Position numbers and translations under genes: made by a program
Shown: piece after piece, positions 1-7,772 of the stretch
Numbering within the stretch: the stretch's first letter is position 1
Layout: every line of letters begins with the position of its first letter
Notes under the pieces: model-generated
Seen by the model: only the letters and a program-made list of their open reading frames with translations
Told to the model about the DNA's origin: nothing
Database searches by the model: none
Assembly: GCA_946885605.1 (NCBI GenBank)
Contig: CAMPGR010000028.1
Coordinates: 1 to 33,739, forward strand
DNA: 33,739 nucleotides
Source of the DNA: an uncultured Pseudomonadota bacterium
Lineage (GTDB): Bacteria > Pseudomonadota > Gammaproteobacteria > Burkholderiales > SG8-41
Reading direction: 5' to 3'

Positions 1-55
1 TCTTGAGGGGGCGGTGGCGAAAGCCGTGTGAGTTCGAGTCTCACCGTCGGCACCA
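1..55 (+). tRNA. tRNA-Leu (GAG anticodon), 3' part
   Basis: The window opens inside a leucine tRNA. The anticodon loop TTGAGGG (3-9, anticodon GAG) is followed by the 3' anticodon stem GGCGG. Next comes a long class II variable arm with a GGC-GAAA-GCC hairpin, then the T-arm GTGAG-TTCGAGT-CTCAC (28-44). The acceptor strand CGTCGGC, discriminator A and an encoded CCA end at 55. The 5' half lies outside the window. A leucine tRNA directly before nuoA is the usual arrangement in Betaproteobacteria. Confidence 0.93.
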
Positions 56-69
56 TGATTCATAACCGG

Positions 70-98
70 GCAGCGACACCCGCCGGAGGCGGCGCTGC
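70..98 (+). other. Hairpin between tRNA-Leu and nuoA
   Basis: Inverted repeat GCAGCG (70-75) / CGCTGC (93-98) encloses a second stem CGCC-GGA-GGCG (81-91), and TTTC follows. It could be a weak terminator, an attenuator, or a processing site separating the tRNA from the nuo messenger. There is no proper U-tract, so a terminator call is not secure. Confidence 0.3.
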
Positions 99-179
99 TT
101 TCGAACAGGGTGAGCGTTCGATGGTCGAAAGAGGAAAGCAGGTGCGCGTGAGGGCGCGAGCACCGAGTTTCTGAGCCCG

Positions 180-548
180 ATGCTGGAAAACTACTTCCCG
201 ATACTCCTCTTCATACTCGTTGGAATCGGCTTCGGCGCGGTTCCCGTGCTCCTTGGAGGAGGGCTGAGCCGCCTGCTCGGCGTCCATCGTCCCGACCCCG
301 AGAAGCTTTCGCCGTACGAGTGCGGCTTCGAGGCGTTCGAAGACGCGCGCATGAAGTTCGACGTGCGCTATTACCTCGTCGCGATCCTGTTCATTCTCTT
401 CGACCTGGAAATCGCCTTTCTCTTCCCCTGGGCGGTCGTGCTGCAGGAAATCGGGCTCTTCGGATTCCTCGCGATGTTGCTGTTCCTGACGATCCTCGTG
501 GTCGGCTTCGTCTATGAATGGATGAAGGGAGCGCTCGAGTGGGAGTAG
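180..548 (+). CDS. nuoA: NADH-quinone oxidoreductase subunit A
   Basis: NuoA/ND3 is a small membrane subunit of complex I (proton-pumping NADH:quinone oxidoreductase). It sits at the junction of the peripheral and membrane arms. The 122-residue product has three hydrophobic segments (about 5-30, 63-85, 90-115). The family signature [10 protein letters not shown] lies before the second segment, including the loop cysteine exposed in ND3. Length matches the family (about 119-125). It is the first gene of the nuo operon, 124 bases after tRNA-Leu. The Shine-Dalgarno is weak, but this ATG gives the standard N-terminus MLENYFP. Confidence 0.97.
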   Translation: MLENYFPILLFILVGIGFGAVPVLLGGGLSRLLGVHRPDPEKLSPYECGFEAFEDARMKFDVRYYLVAILFILFDLEIAFLFPWAVVLQEIGLFGFLAMLLFLTILVVGFVYEWMKGALEWE

Positions 549-570
549 CGACGCGAGCCGCGGAGCAGGG

Positions 571-610
571 GCCCGCTTGCGGGATGCGACCGGCGAGCGG
601 CGCAGGCGCC
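571..610 (+). repeat. Two hairpins in the nuoA-nuoB gap
   Basis: The 132-base nuoA-nuoB gap is longer than the other junctions in this operon apart from nuoC-nuoD. It holds CCCGC-TT-GCGGG (within 571-583) and GGCGC-AG-GCGCC (599-610). The first hairpin is the same sequence as a hairpin of the palindromic element between nuoC and nuoD. No gene is visible in the gap. A short frame starting at 620 ends four bases before the nuoB start and is probably not meaningful. Confidence 0.45.
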
Positions 611-680
611 GACACCGATATGCGGGAAGTGATCAATAAGGTTTTCGGAGGCGCCCGCGTGAGCCGCGGTAAGGACTGAT

Positions 681-1160
681 ATGGGTGCACCTGAAAATCT
701 GAGCGAAAGAGGCTTCATCACCACGACTGCGGACAAGCTGATCAACTGGACGCGTACCGGGTCACTGTGGCCGATGACCTTCGGGCTCGCGTGCTGCGCC
801 GTGGAGATGATGCACGCGGGAGCCGCACGCTACGATCTCGACCGCTTCGGTATCATCTTCCGCCCGAGCCCTCGACAATCCGACGTCATGATCGTGGCCG
901 GCACGCTGTGCAACAAGATGGCGCCGGCGCTGCGCAAGGTCTACGACCAGATGGCGGAGCCACGGTGGGTGATCTCGATGGGCTCGTGCGCGAACGGCGG
1001 CGGCTACTATCACTATTCGTACTCGGTCGTGCGCGGCTGCGACCGTATCGTGCCGGTCGACATCTACGTGCCGGGGTGCCCGCCGACCGCCGAGGCGCTC
1101 CTCTACGGCATCGTGCAGTTGCAGAACAAGATCAAGCGGACCAACACCATCGCCCGTTAA
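681..1160 (+). CDS. nuoB: NADH-quinone oxidoreductase subunit B
   Basis: NuoB/PSST carries the terminal [4Fe-4S] cluster N2 that passes electrons to quinone at the NuoB-NuoD interface. The ligands are visible: the tandem cysteines C38-C39 (LACCAVEMM), C103 ([10 protein letters not shown]) and C133 ([14 protein letters not shown]). At 159 residues it is full length for the betaproteobacterial form. The start follows AGGA in GGTAAGGACTGAT with a short spacer. It ends directly against nuoC: the stop codon TAA is followed at once by the nuoC ATG, indicating coupled translation. Confidence 0.98.
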   Translation: MGAPENLSERGFITTTADKLINWTRTGSLWPMTFGLACCAVEMMHAGAARYDLDRFGIIFRPSPRQSDVMIVAGTLCNKMAPALRKVYDQMAEPRWVISMGSCANGGGYYHYSYSVVRGCDRIVPVDIYVPGCPPTAEALLYGIVQLQNKIKRTNTIAR

Positions 1161-1916
1161 ATGCCCTCACGCCTGGAAACTCTCGTCGCCAATCTCGGCG
1201 CGGTGCTCGGCGACAGGCTCGCCCGCGTCACCACGCACCTCGATGAAGTCACGATCCTCGTGGCGCCGGAGCAGTTGCTGGACGCGTCTATTGCGCTCCG
1301 TGCTGCACCGGAGCTGCGCTTCGAGCAGCTGATCGATCTCTGCGGCGTGGACTATAGCGTTTACGGCAAGGTCACCTCGGAAATCGAGCCGGAGGAAGTG
1401 GAGGCGGACGCGCCCACCGGGGGAACGGCGCCTGAAGTCGGTGCGGCGCCTGCGATCGACGGCACGGTGCCCGAACGCACGGAAGCCGCATCACACATGC
1501 CGAAACCCCATTCGCCGCTCGTCGGACGCCGCTTCGCCGTGGTGTATCACCTCCTGTCGATCACGCACAACTGGCGCCTCAGGGTGCGTGCGTTTGCGCC
1601 GGACGACGAGTTTCCGGTCTTGCCGTCCGTCCTCGGCGTCTGGCCTGCGGCGAACTGGTTCGAGCGCGAGGCCTTCGACCTCTTCGGCATCGTCTTCACC
1701 GGGCACCCCGACCTGCGGCGCATACTCACCGATTACGGTTTCGTGGGCCATCCGTTCCGCAAGGATTTCCCGTTGTCAGGCCATGTCGAGATGCGCTACG
1801 ACCCGGATCAGCAGCGCGTGATCTACCAGCCGGTGACGATCGAGCCGCGGCAGAACGTGCCGCGGATCGTGCGCGAAGAGAACTACGCCGACACCGAGGG
1901 ATTCCGCAAGGGATAG
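1161..1916 (+). CDS. nuoC: NADH-quinone oxidoreductase subunit C, with internal insertion
   Basis: NuoC is the 30-kDa subunit of the peripheral arm of complex I and packs against NuoD. The family core is clear: [14 protein letters not shown] (57-70), then [19 protein letters not shown], the signature [39 protein letters not shown] and the C-terminal [12 protein letters not shown]. The product is 251 residues, against roughly 200 in relatives. The excess is a segment at about residues 71-121, rich in Pro, Ala, Glu and Thr, placed in the loop between the first strand block and FAVVYHLL. It is in frame with no stop, so the gene should be functional. Confidence 0.97.
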   Translation: MPSRLETLVANLGAVLGDRLARVTTHLDEVTILVAPEQLLDASIALRAAPELRFEQLIDLCGVDYSVYGKVTSEIEPEEVEADAPTGGTAPEVGAAPAIDGTVPERTEAASHMPKPHSPLVGRRFAVVYHLLSITHNWRLRVRAFAPDDEFPVLPSVLGVWPAANWFEREAFDLFGIVFTGHPDLRRILTDYGFVGHPFRKDFPLSGHVEMRYDPDQQRVIYQPVTIEPRQNVPRIVREENYADTEGFRKG

Positions 1917-1923
1917 GACGGCG

Positions 1924-2074
1924 ATGGCTGAGATCAGAAACTATACGATGAATTTTGGCTCCGGCCGCCCGCTTGCCGTGCGGCGTGCGGGCTTAACTTG
2001 CTTGCGCAAGTTAGCCTGCGCCGAAATTCATTTCGCCCGCGCCGCCGCCACGCTGTGCTGCGGGCATTGAAGCA
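1924..2074 (+). pseudogene. First tandem copy of the nuoD 5' end, interrupted by a palindrome (unit A)
   Basis: After the nuoC stop and a good Shine-Dalgarno (AGGA, 1915-1918) comes an ATG whose first 12 codons read [12 protein letters not shown]. This is the NuoD start with L9 changed to M. The frame then runs into a palindromic element and ends at TGA 2068-2070, giving a 48-residue frame ending CCGH. The tail GCCGCCGCCACG...GTGCTGCGG resembles true nuoD codons for PAAHGVLR with a one-base loss, so this looks like the ancestral nuoD start, disrupted. Only 4 bases separate its stop from the ATG of the next copy. It could act as a translated leader. Confidence 0.8.
1948..2031 (+). repeat. Cloverleaf-like palindromic element, copy A
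   Basis: Outer arms ATGAATTTTGGC (1948-1959) and GCCGAAATTCAT (2020-2031) pair with a single mismatch. Inside are two further hairpins. One is GCCCGC (1967-1972) / GCGGGC (1987-1992), with a nested GCC-GTGC-GGC. The other is TAACTTGC (1994-2001) / GCAAGTTA (2006-2013) around loop TTGC. Compared with copy B it carries 12 extra bases inside the first hairpin, so both the reading frame and the stem are kept. The architecture is that of a REP/MITE-like palindrome. I do not recognise a named family. Confidence 0.8.
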
Positions 2075-2213
2075 ATGGCCGAGATCAGAAAATACACGAT
2101 GAATTTTGGCTTCGGCCGCCCGCTTGCGGGCTTAACTTGCTCGCGCAAGTTAGCCTGCGCCGAAATTCATTTCGCATATGTCACTGCCAAGCAGTGCCAC
2201 GGACATTGACGCA
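2075..2213 (+). pseudogene. Second tandem copy of the nuoD 5' end, interrupted by a palindrome (unit B)
   Basis: The ATG at 2075 begins MAEIRKYTMNFG, a second copy of the NuoD start. It then reads through another copy of the palindromic element and stops at TGA 2207-2209 (44 residues ending CHGH). In the first 36 bases it differs from unit A at three positions, all third codon positions. The last 43 bases align with unit A without gaps but are much more diverged. The stop is followed by CGCA and then the real nuoD ATG. No Shine-Dalgarno precedes either this start or the next one. Confidence 0.8.
2099..2170 (+). repeat. Cloverleaf-like palindromic element, copy B
   Basis: This copy has the same design as copy A. 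Outer arms are ATGAATTTTGGC (2099-2110) and GCCGAAATTCAT (2159-2170). Hairpin one is GCCCGC-TT-GCGGGC (2118-2131). Hairpin two is TAACTTGC (2133-2140) / GCAAGTTA (2145-2152) with loop TCGC. The stems are identical to copy A while the loops differ (TCGC against TTGC, and the 12-base difference), as expected if the folded structure matters. Confidence 0.8.
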
Positions 2214-3467
2214 ATGGCCGAAATCAGAAATTACACGCTGAATTTTGGGCCGCAGCATCCCGCCGCGCACGGCGTGCTGCGGCTCGTGCTCGAGCTCGAC
2301 GGCGAAGTGATCGAGCGCGCCGATCCGCACATCGGGCTGCTTCATCGTGCGACCGAGAAGCTTGCCGAGAACAAGACGTACCTGCAGTCGGTGCCGTACA
2401 TGGACCGGCTCGATTACGTCTCGATGATGGCAAACGAGCACGCGTACGTGATGGCGATCGAGAAGCTGCTCGGCATCGAAGTGCCGATACGGGCGCAGTA
2501 CATCCGCGTGATGTTCGACGAGATCACGCGGATTCTCAACCATCTGCTGTGGCTCGGCGCGCATGCTCTCGACATCGGGGCCATGACCGTCTTCCTCTAC
2601 TGCTTCCGGGAGCGCGAGGACCTGATGGACTGCTACGAGGCGGTGTCCGGCGCGCGCCTGCACGCGGCGTACTACCGTCCGGGCGGCGTTTACCGCGACC
2701 TGCCGGAGCGCATGCCACAGTACGCGCCGTCCAGCGTGCGGAGCGAGGCTTCGGTGCGGGAGTTGAACCGCAACCGCCAGGGGTCGCTCCTCGATTTCAT
2801 AGAGAACTTCACCGAACGCTTTCCCAAGTACGTGGATGACTACGAGACGCTGCTCACCGACAACCGCATCTGGAAGCAGCGCACGGTGGGCATTGGGGTC
2901 GTTTCGCCGGAGCGGGCGCTCGCGCTCGGTTTCACCGGCCCCATGCTGCGAGGATCGAGCATCCTTTGGGATCTGCGCAAAAAGCAGCCCTACGAGGTGT
3001 ACGACCGCATGGAGTTCGATATCCCGATCGGGACGAACGGCGACTGCTATGACCGCTATCTCGTGCGCATCGAGGAGATGCGCCAGTCGAATCGTATCGT
3101 CAAGCAGTGCATCGAATGGCTGCGCAACAATCCCGGCCCGGTGATGATCGACAGCCACAAGGTTGCGCCGCCGCCGCGCGTCGCGATGAAGACCAACATG
3201 GAAGAGCTGATCCATCACTTCAAGCTTTTCACCGAGGGCATGCACGTGCCGCCGGGAGAGGTCTACGCGGCAGTGGAGGCGCCCAAGGGCGAATTCGGCA
3301 TCTATCTCGTATCCGACGGCGCCAATAAGCCCTACCGCCTGAAGATCCGCGCGCCTGGCTTCGTCCATCTTTCGGCGCTCGACGAGATGTCGCGCGGGCA
3401 CATGATTGCGGACGTCGTAGCGATCATCGGAACGCAGGACATCGTCTTCGGAGAAGTGGACCGATGA
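2214..3467 (+). CDS. nuoD: NADH-quinone oxidoreductase subunit D
   Basis: NuoD is the 49-kDa peripheral subunit that forms the quinone-binding site with NuoB. The start chosen, ATG 2214, gives [20 protein letters not shown] and 417 residues, the usual betaproteobacterial length. An in-frame ATG at 2178 would add 12 residues unlike the family. Visible motifs are [24 protein letters not shown], the [17 protein letters not shown] block near the quinone cavity, and the C-terminal [14 protein letters not shown]. The start has no Shine-Dalgarno and lies 4 bases after the stop of a truncated copy of its own 5' end, so translation may depend on re-initiation. It overlaps nuoE by 4 bases. Confidence 0.97.
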   Translation: MAEIRNYTLNFGPQHPAAHGVLRLVLELDGEVIERADPHIGLLHRATEKLAENKTYLQSVPYMDRLDYVSMMANEHAYVMAIEKLLGIEVPIRAQYIRVMFDEITRILNHLLWLGAHALDIGAMTVFLYCFREREDLMDCYEAVSGARLHAAYYRPGGVYRDLPERMPQYAPSSVRSEASVRELNRNRQGSLLDFIENFTERFPKYVDDYETLLTDNRIWKQRTVGIGVVSPERALALGFTGPMLRGSSILWDLRKKQPYEVYDRMEFDIPIGTNGDCYDRYLVRIEEMRQSNRIVKQCIEWLRNNPGPVMIDSHKVAPPPRVAMKTNMEELIHHFKLFTEGMHVPPGEVYAAVEAPKGEFGIYLVSDGANKPYRLKIRAPGFVHLSALDEMSRGHMIADVVAIIGTQDIVFGEVDR

Positions 3468-3958
3468 ACGCGCCGATGGTCCTCTCGCCGGAAGCTCTAC
3501 TCAGGATTGATCAGGCGGTCGCGAAGTATCCCCCGGAACGCAAGCAGTCCGCGGTGATGGCGGCGCTCGCCATCGCGCAGGATGAGAAAGGGTGGCTTTC
3601 CACCGAAACGCTCGACTTCGTGGCGCAGTATCTCGGCATGCCGCCCATCGCGGTGTACGAGGTGGCGTCGTTTTACAGCATGTACGACCTGAAGCCGGTC
3701 GGCAGCCACAAGCTCACGATCTGCACCAACCTGCCGTGTGCGCTGCAGGGCGCGAGTGCGGCGGCCGCGCATCTGAAGCGCCGGCTCGGCATCGAGTTCG
3801 GCGAAACCACGGCGGACGCCTGCTTCACGCTGAAAGAAGGCGAGTGCATGGGGGCGTGCGGGGACGCGCCCGTTGTCCTGCACAACAACAAGAAGATGCT
3901 CTCCTGGATGACGCCCGAAAGGCTCGACCGGTTGATCGACGAACTGAAGGGCAAATGA
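3464..3958 (+). CDS. nuoE: NADH-quinone oxidoreductase subunit E
   Basis: NuoE (24-kDa subunit) binds the [2Fe-2S] cluster N1a in the NADH dehydrogenase module. The thioredoxin-like cluster motif is complete: C87 and C92 (CTNLPC), C128 and C132 (ECMGAC). The N-terminal helical domain contains [20 protein letters not shown] and the conserved [11 protein letters not shown]. It has 164 residues. The ATG overlaps the nuoD stop (ATGA) and the gene overlaps nuoF in the same way, so NuoD, NuoE and NuoF are translationally coupled. Confidence 0.98.
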   Translation: MNAPMVLSPEALLRIDQAVAKYPPERKQSAVMAALAIAQDEKGWLSTETLDFVAQYLGMPPIAVYEVASFYSMYDLKPVGSHKLTICTNLPCALQGASAAAAHLKRRLGIEFGETTADACFTLKEGECMGACGDAPVVLHNNKKMLSWMTPERLDRLIDELKGK

Positions 3959-5268
3959 ACGTACCGCTTCCTCCATTTTCACCGGACGTCTACGGCCCGG
4001 ATGCGCTCATCCTGAAAGGCCTCACCGGGCTTAACTGGCGGCTCAAGGACTACGAAGCGCGCGGTGGATACGAGGCGCTGAAACAGATCCTTGCGGAAAA
4101 GATTCCGCCCGAACAGATCGTGAACGAGGTGAAGAAATCGGCGCTGCGCGGACGCGGCGGCGCGGGCTTTCCCACGGGACTCAAGTGGAGCTTCATGCCG
4201 CGCCAGTACCAGGGCGCGAAGTATCTCGTCTGCAACTCGGATGAGGGCGAGCCGGGTACTTTCAAGGACCGCGACATCCTGCGCTACAACCCGCACATCG
4301 TGATCGAAGGCATGCTGATCGCCGGCTACGCGACGGGGGCGACAGCCGGCTACAACTACATCCACGGCGAGATCTGGGATGTGTTCGAGCGCTGCGAAGA
4401 GGCGCTTGCCGAAGCGCGCGCGGCGGGCTACGTCGGGTCCCATATCCTGGGCAGCGACTTCAGCTTCGAGCTCTACAACCATCACGGCTACGGCGCCTAC
4501 ATCTGCGGCGAGGAGACTGCGCTACTCGAGTCGCTCGAAGGCAAGAAGGGCATGCCGCGGTTCAAGCCGCCGTTTCCTGCGAGCTACGGGCTCTACGGCA
4601 AGCCCACCACCATCAACAACACCGAGACGTTTGCCGCCGTGCCGTGGATCATCCTGAACGGGGGCGAAGCGTTCCTCAACCTCGGCCGTCCCAACAACGG
4701 CGGAACCAAGATCTTCTCCGTTTCGGGAGATGTGGAGCGCCCGGGCAACTATGAAGTGCGGCTCGGGACGCCGTTCGTGGCGCTGCTCGAGATGGCAGGC
4801 GGGATGCGAGACGGGCGCAAGCTCAAGGCGTGCATTCCCGGCGGCTCGTCGATGCCGGTGCTGCCAGCCGACATCATGATGAAGACCGACATGGACTACG
4901 ACTCGATCGCGAAGGCGGGGTCGATGCTCGGGTCGGGCGCCGTCATCGTCATGGACGAGACGCGCTGCATGGTGCGCTCGCTGCTCCGGCTTTCGTACTT
5001 CTATTACGAAGAGTCTTGCGGGCAGTGCACGCCGTGTCGCGAAGGCACCGGCTGGCTCTACCGGGTGGTCGACCGCATCGAGCGCGGCAAGGCGAAAGCT
5101 TCCGATCTCGATCTGCTGACCGACGTCTCGGACAACATCCAGGGGCGCACGATCTGCGCGCTGGGGGACGCGGCCGCGATGCCGGTGAAAGCCTTCATCA
5201 AGCACTTCCGCGACGAGTTCCTGTACCACATCGAGCACGGCAAGTGCGTGGTGCCCGATTACGTGTGA
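3955..5268 (+). CDS. nuoF: NADH-quinone oxidoreductase subunit F (NADH- and FMN-binding)
   Basis: NuoF (51-kDa subunit) oxidises NADH, holds FMN and carries [4Fe-4S] cluster N3. The glycine-rich nucleotide loop [13 protein letters not shown] is at residues 66-78. The FMN region [14 protein letters not shown] and [18 protein letters not shown] follow. Cluster cysteines are C355, C358 and C361 (ESCGQCTPC) plus C401 (TICALGDAA). The ATG at 3955 overlaps the nuoE stop by ATGA and gives 437 residues, the expected length. An open frame extends upstream but overlies nuoE and is not part of the gene. Confidence 0.98.
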   Translation: MNVPLPPFSPDVYGPDALILKGLTGLNWRLKDYEARGGYEALKQILAEKIPPEQIVNEVKKSALRGRGGAGFPTGLKWSFMPRQYQGAKYLVCNSDEGEPGTFKDRDILRYNPHIVIEGMLIAGYATGATAGYNYIHGEIWDVFERCEEALAEARAAGYVGSHILGSDFSFELYNHHGYGAYICGEETALLESLEGKKGMPRFKPPFPASYGLYGKPTTINNTETFAAVPWIILNGGEAFLNLGRPNNGGTKIFSVSGDVERPGNYEVRLGTPFVALLEMAGGMRDGRKLKACIPGGSSMPVLPADIMMKTDMDYDSIAKAGSMLGSGAVIVMDETRCMVRSLLRLSYFYYEESCGQCTPCREGTGWLYRVVDRIERGKAKASDLDLLTDVSDNIQGRTICALGDAAAMPVKAFIKHFRDEFLYHIEHGKCVVPDYV

Positions 5269-5293
5269 CGCTGCGACGAGTGACAGGGCGAGC

Positions 5294-7675
5294 ATGCTCA
5301 AGATCGAATTAGACGGAAAAGAGTACGAGGTGCCGGAAGGCAGCACGATCATGGATGTCGCGAACCGCGCCGGCATCTTCGTGCCGCACTTCTGCTACCA
5401 CCGCAAGCTCTCCATCGCGGCCAATTGCCGCATGTGCCTGGTGCAGGTCGAGAAGGCGCCCAAGCCGCTGCCCGCTTGTGCGACGCCCGTCACCAACGGG
5501 ATGAAGGTGTGGACCCATTCCGATCAGGCCGTCGATGCCCAGAAGGGCGTGATGGAGTTTCTGCTCATCAACCATCCGCTCGACTGCCCGATCTGCGACC
5601 AGGGCGGCGAGTGCCAGCTGCAGGATCTCGCCGTCGGGTACGGCGCGAGCGGCTCGCGCTACGAGGAAGAGAAGCGCGTGGTGGTGAACAAGAACCTCGG
5701 GCCGCTCATTTCGACCGACATGACGCGCTGCATACACTGCACGCGCTGCGTGCGGTTCGGCACCGAGATCGCCGGCATCATGGAACTGGGCATGATCGGC
5801 CGCAGCGAGCACGCAGAAATCATCACTTTCGTCGGCAAGACAGTGGATTCCGAGCTTTCCGGCAACGTCATCGACCTGTGCCCGGTCGGGGCTCTCACCT
5901 CGAAGCCCTTCCGCTACACCGCGCGCCCGTGGGAACTCGTGCAGCGTCCTTCGGTAAGCCCGCATTGCGGGCTGGGATCGAACCTCACGGCGCAGGTGAA
6001 GCAGAACCGCGTCATGCGTGTGCTGCCGCGCGAGAACGAGGCGATCAACGAGTGCTGGCTCTCCGACAAGGACCGCTTTTCCTACGAAGGGCTCAACTCG
6101 GAAGCGCGCCTCGCACGTCCGCTCCTGAAGCAAGAGGGCGTATGGCGGGAAGTGGAATGGCCGGTCGCGCTGGAATACGTCGCGAAGGAGTTGAAGCGCA
6201 TACGCGAGCAGCACGGTGCACAGGCGATCGGCGCGCTCGCGACCCCGCATCAGACGCTGGAAGAACTGTATCTCCTGCAGAAGCTCGTCCGCGGGCTCGG
6301 CTCGGGCAACGTGGACTTCCGGCTGCGCCAATCGGATTTCAGCGCGGACGAAAAGCTGCGTGGTGCGCCGTGGCTCGGCATGAAGATCGCGGAGGTGGGC
6401 AAGCTCGACCGTGTGCTCGTGATCGGAAGCACGCTCCGCAAAGACCATCCGCTTCTTGCGCATCGCCTCCGACAGGCGGCGAAACGCGGCACGCAGTTGA
6501 GCCTGTTGAACCCCATCGACGATGAGCTTCTGATCCGTGTCGCGCACAGGGCAATCGTCGCGCCGTCTGCGATGCCGGAAATGCTGGCACAGGTGCTCGT
6601 CGCGGCGCTTCGAAGCAAGAACGCCGCGGCGCCGGCCGGGTTGGAAAGCGCGCTCGCAAACATCGAACCTGCCGAAGCCGCACAGCGCATCGCCGAGAGT
6701 CTTGCCTCGGGCGAGAACAAGGCGGTGTTTCTCGGTAACCTCGCGCAGCATCATCCGCACGCTTTTCAGCTGCATGCGCTCGCGCAGGCGCTTGCCGCGA
6801 CGACTGGCGCGCGCCTCGGCTTCCTTGGCGAAGCAGCGAACAGCGTCGGCGGCTATCTCGCCGGAGCGGTACCCTGCGGCGGCGAGCCGCGCGGCGTCAG
6901 CGCGCTTGAAATGCTGCGCCAGCCGCGCAAGGCGTATCTGCTGCTCGGCGTCGAAGCCGAACTCGATACACACGATCCGGCGCAGGCACTTGCCGCGATG
7001 CGCGAAGCCGAGCTCGTGGTCGCGCTGAGCCCGTATCAGCACAGGGCGGTCGATTATGCTCATGTGCTGCTGCCCATCGCGCCCTTCACCGAGACGGCGG
7101 GCGCTTTCGTCAGCACCGAGGGCACCGTGCAGAACTTCAGTGGCGTTGTAGGGCCGCTCGGCGAGACGCGCCCGGCCTGGAAGGTGCTGCGGGTGCTCGG
7201 AAACCTGCTCGGGCTCGAGGGCTTCGACTACGACAGCACGGAAAGCGTGCGCCGGGCGGCCTTGGGGGATGGAAACGTCGCGACGAAGCTCGATAATGCG
7301 CTCACTTCGAGCGCCGTGGGCACGCTCGCCTCATCGCGAGTCGAGGGCGTGCAACGCATCGCGGAAGTTCCGATCTATCATGCCGATGCCATCGTACGGC
7401 GCGCGGCGTCGCTGCAGAAGACACGCGATGCCGCCGCGCCGCCGGTCGCATCGATGAGCCCCGAGCTCTACATGCGGCTCGGGCTGCGCGAGGGGGACTT
7501 CCTGCGGGTGCGCCAGGGCGGCGGTGAGGCGGTTGTCGCGGCTTGCGTGGACGATCGCCTGCCGGCCGACTGCATCCGTCTCGCTACAGCCCGCGATGAA
7601 ACTGCCGGGCTCGGGCCCATGTTCGGCACCGTCGAGATCGAGCGCGTGGCCGCGCCGCGGAAAGTGGCCGTCTGA
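5294..7675 (+). CDS. nuoG: NADH-quinone oxidoreductase subunit G
   Basis: NuoG (75-kDa subunit) relays electrons through several Fe-S clusters. The N-terminal ferredoxin domain has C34, C45, C48 and C62. It is followed by HPLDCPICDQGGECQLQD (the HxxxCxxCxxxxxC-type ligands of N5) and by TRCIHCTRCVRFG plus DLCPVGALTSKPF for N4. The remainder is a molybdopterin-oxidoreductase-like fold without visible cofactor ligands, as is typical of NuoG. At 793 residues it is normal for Betaproteobacteria. A 97-base gap containing a hairpin separates it from nuoH. Confidence 0.97.
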   Translation: MLKIELDGKEYEVPEGSTIMDVANRAGIFVPHFCYHRKLSIAANCRMCLVQVEKAPKPLPACATPVTNGMKVWTHSDQAVDAQKGVMEFLLINHPLDCPICDQGGECQLQDLAVGYGASGSRYEEEKRVVVNKNLGPLISTDMTRCIHCTRCVRFGTEIAGIMELGMIGRSEHAEIITFVGKTVDSELSGNVIDLCPVGALTSKPFRYTARPWELVQRPSVSPHCGLGSNLTAQVKQNRVMRVLPRENEAINECWLSDKDRFSYEGLNSEARLARPLLKQEGVWREVEWPVALEYVAKELKRIREQHGAQAIGALATPHQTLEELYLLQKLVRGLGSGNVDFRLRQSDFSADEKLRGAPWLGMKIAEVGKLDRVLVIGSTLRKDHPLLAHRLRQAAKRGTQLSLLNPIDDELLIRVAHRAIVAPSAMPEMLAQVLVAALRSKNAAAPAGLESALANIEPAEAAQRIAESLASGENKAVFLGNLAQHHPHAFQLHALAQALAATTGARLGFLGEAANSVGGYLAGAVPCGGEPRGVSALEMLRQPRKAYLLLGVEAELDTHDPAQALAAMREAELVVALSPYQHRAVDYAHVLLPIAPFTETAGAFVSTEGTVQNFSGVVGPLGETRPAWKVLRVLGNLLGLEGFDYDSTESVRRAALGDGNVATKLDNALTSSAVGTLASSRVEGVQRIAEVPIYHADAIVRRAASLQKTRDAAAPPVASMSPELYMRLGLREGDFLRVRQGGGEAVVAACVDDRLPADCIRLATARDETAGLGPMFGTVEIERVAAPRKVAV

Positions 7676-7701
7676 TGCGCGCAGCGCCACCCTCACCCCC
7701 G

Positions 7702-7728
7702 CCCCTCTCCCGCTACACGGGCGAGGGG
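7702..7728 (+). repeat. GC-rich hairpin repeat in the nuoG-nuoH gap
   Basis: CCCCTCTCCCG (7702-7712) and CGGGCGAGGGG (7718-7728) form an 11-bp stem with one mismatch around a 5-base loop. The upstream CCCTCACCCC context matches a dispersed repeat type common between genes in many Proteobacteria. There is no U-tract and the operon clearly continues, so it may act as an mRNA-stabilising or REP-like element rather than a terminator. Confidence 0.6.
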
Positions 7729-7772
7729 AGATTCGTGGCGCAAACATCGACTGATAGTTTGCACAATTGAAA

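Noticed and set aside
2178..2213. Earlier in-frame ATG (2178) for nuoD
   Set aside because: It adds [12 protein letters not shown], which lies in the diverged repeat tail and is unlike other NuoD N-termini; ATG 2214 gives the canonical start.
1924..2213. CRISPR-like or satellite array
   Set aside because: Only two units with internal palindromes and clear nuoD codons; there are no spacers.
2181..3401. 406-codon open frame on the - strand opposite nuoD
   Set aside because: It mirrors the highly conserved nuoD frame, is rich in Arg and His, and has no family resemblance; a by-product of high GC.
5309..7063. 584-codon open frame on the - strand opposite nuoG
   Set aside because: Same reason: shadow of nuoG codon bias, with no recognisable domain or start site.
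7702..7728. Hairpin between nuoG and nuoH as a transcription terminator
   Set aside because: No U-tract, and the operon continues with all remaining nuo genes; a dispersed repeat is more likely.
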